From Anas platyrhynchos (lineage: Eukaryota; Chordata; Aves; Anseriformes; Anatidae), in the NCBI RefSeq assembly GCF_047663525.1, contig NC_092588.1, forward strand, positions 141,630,001 to 141,694,000: a stretch of 64,000 bases of DNA, read 5' to 3'. Made by a program: the position numbers and the translations under genes. Within the stretch, counting starts at the first letter, position 1. Every line of letters begins with the position of its first letter. Under the pieces are notes generated by a model. The model saw only the letters and a list, made by a program, of their open reading frames with translations. It did no database searches and was not told the origin of the DNA. This document shows, piece by piece, positions 61,801-64,000 of this stretch.

Positions 61801-64000
61801 TAGCAATGGCATATGAGAAGTAAAGCTACAAGGCAGAAAAATAAACTATTTTACCACATTTATCAACTTGCTTTCAACTTACTCATTATAAAATCTCTCT
61901 GTTTCCTTACTCCTACAGTAGAGTGGTTTAGCAAAACTATTTACTGAAATGGCCTCATATAGACAAAAACATTCAGATTTCTACTAAACAATACTTGTTT
62001 TGTTGCTTGTTTTCAGAGTTTTGCAGCACTAATGGTCCTGTTTATGCCAAGATTAATAACCAACAGTTGTAAATATATTTCAAACAACTGGAAGCTGAAG
62101 AGGAAACAGATCATATCAATGGATTTGTTTGTGAACAGACTTCAATGCAACCATTGTGCGTGGATTACAATTCGAGGTCACATTTTTTTATTAGTTATGT
62201 TCTGGAAACCATAAATAATGTATTAATTTTAAAGGATTACATGAATTGGCTCAATCCACATAATCCACTGCAAGTTTCCTCCGAGTGACTAGCAAACAAC
62301 ATTCCTTTGAAGTTCATTCATATTTTTCAGGGTGATTTTCAACAATACCTTCTTGCCATCGGAATATGAAAAATGCACTTCTAAAATCTGCAATTCGGGC
62401 ACTATATGGAAAACAGATCGGTATTATATAATAATCTGTGCTTGACATGGAATTTTACCTATGATACGTTATCACAATTCAACTACTGTCCTTTTTAAGA
62501 AGTGCACTACACAAGTTCAAAATAACAGAGACGATTGGTCTCCTGTCCCATTAGTCCACACAAGGACAACCTAAGAAATCACAAAAGTCTAAAGGAAAAG
62601 TATCTTACTCCTTGTTTAGCTCACCATGCTTCTCACAAGAAAAGCTATGCCACTAAGATTCACTTGTCCTTCCCCAAAACACATGGCTTACCATCATATG
62701 GACTTTGTATCATGGAATAATTCTGAGAATGAAACAGACAGCCATGGATAACGATATGGGAAAAATAAACTTTTCAGAAGAACATGTAGCAATGACATGC
62801 TGGTCTGTCCAGTTCAAGTATGGGTGTTTCTCCTTTCTCCCACCAGCCCCTGCTACCAGTTTCAACCACAACTTAGTATCATTTTTTCCATTTTTAGCTT
62901 CCATCATCCATCCCCCAAAGAATTCTTAATTCACACGTATTTACTTTCTCTCCTGCTGAGAGGCTGCTAAAAACTTCTCAAGCATGTCTACAGACTCTGT
63001 ATGCTTCCTCTATTCATCTAATAATTTTTTTTTCAATTCCTTTTCAGAATTGAGCTTTGGTTTAGAGATCACATTCGGCATACCCATGGAACAGGATGAT
63101 GTCGTTGCACCTATAAACTGGGGATTAGACTTGAGGAGCCACAACATCTGCCTCAAGATCTAACTCATCCTTTACCTTCATTAGCCTGTCCTAAATTGTC
63201 TCTTCCACACTGAACAAAGAGACATTCTTCTTGTTCAGGAATACTCTACTGTTCTGCATGAAAAAAAGATATGCTTTAAATAAGAAAACTGATAGGATCT
63301 TGTTAACATTCACTTCTTTACAGAAAGTCTAAGATTTGGGTGACCTCACACTATGTTTTTTTACTAAAGCATATCCCCTTCAGCCCTTTAGTATGTGACA
63401 TCTGTCTACTATTCCTTTGCTCACTCTCTCTTCATCTTCAAACATTCTTTCATGTCTTGTCCTATCCATTAATCTGTAAGCATCTTAGTGTTGGATGTAG
63501 GCTAGTAAACCTCCAGCTTCCTCTGTTGCACTTCCCACTGGATTTTTCTGAATTAGTTCTTTAATCTGCTGAAGCTCTCCATATCACCAATATATTAAAG
63601 GATTTCTGGATCCATATTTCTTAACTCTCCCACTGGTGTCATATGTCCTTAGGTGACATTTGCAAGCTCATCCACTTTCTTCAATACTTTTCATTCCTGA
63701 TTTCAACCTACCATGTTTCTGAAAATACTTTCGAATTCTTCTATCAATCTGAAACTCTCATCACTTTTCAACTCCCTGTGTAGGAGTGATCAGTCAGGAA
63801 AAAATTCAATATGGTGAAATTGAATATATTAGATATTATTCTTCCACTCAAAAATCTCTGCAGTGAATTATACTGTTCCTAACTTATACCATATTCAAGT
63901 CCAATTTCTTAGAATTCAGTATCTAAGATGTTGCCAAATTCTTTCAGTTCTTACATCACAGTTTCCAGAATACATCATTTTCCCCTAAAACTTGGCATGC

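Larger units (their letters stand above)
49013..64000 (-). other. PRTFDC1: PRTFDC1 intron 3, incomplete (at least 15 kb)
   Basis: This is upstream of exon 4 on the minus strand and extends to the window edge. I searched for the HPRT-family exon 3 core (CVLKGGYKF and DFIRLKSY-type codons) and did not see it, so exon 3 should lie beyond 64,000. It contains a 21-T run (49,981-50,001), GA-rich sequence (51,163-51,200), a 22-bp palindrome (57,544-57,565) and a CpG-retaining minus-strand frame (58,640-58,830). No gene inside the intron is supported. Confidence 0.75.

Overview
The window reads as vertebrate nuclear DNA, most likely from a bird. It is AT-rich and CpG-poor, with one strong CpG island, split genes with GT-AG introns and very few interspersed repeats. 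The two recognisable transposon fragments are both CR1-type LINEs, one ending in the octamer tail (ATTCTGTG)2 typical of bird and reptile CR1. The species cannot be fixed from the sequence alone.

The one gene I recognise with confidence is PRTFDC1, the paralogue of HPRT1, on the minus strand. Exons 4 to 9 lie at 49,012 to 29,989 (66, 18, 83, 47, 77 and 48 coding bases). Their sizes and phases match HPRT-family exons, and they join into 112 residues ending in a stop codon. Exons 1 to 3 are not in the window and should lie beyond position 64,000. The PRPP-loop residue equivalent to the HPRT catalytic aspartate is glycine, the hallmark that separates PRTFDC1 from a working HPRT.

Layout: 1-1,050 is a dense CpG island. 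From vertebrate synteny it could be the 5' end of ARHGAP21, running leftward out of the window, but no coding exon shows this. At 2,517-2,744 a plus-strand reading frame directly follows a good splice acceptor and encodes a possible 75-residue single-pass membrane peptide of unknown identity. From 2,745 to about 29,000 is intergenic DNA. It contains an old antisense CR1 fragment, a perfect three-block pentanucleotide array (17,896-18,065), a 20-bp minisatellite with 80-bp higher-order structure (20,401-20,875), simple repeats and two small CpG-retaining patches. From about 29,000 to the right edge is PRTFDC1: probable 3' UTR, exons 9 to 4, a 14.3-kb intron 4 and at least 15 kb of intron 3.

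I found no tRNA, rRNA, CRISPR array, intact transposon or provirus. Nothing here amounts to a multi-gene novel system. The best leads are the membrane micropeptide beside the CpG island, the two unusual tandem arrays, and a few CpG-retaining non-coding patches.
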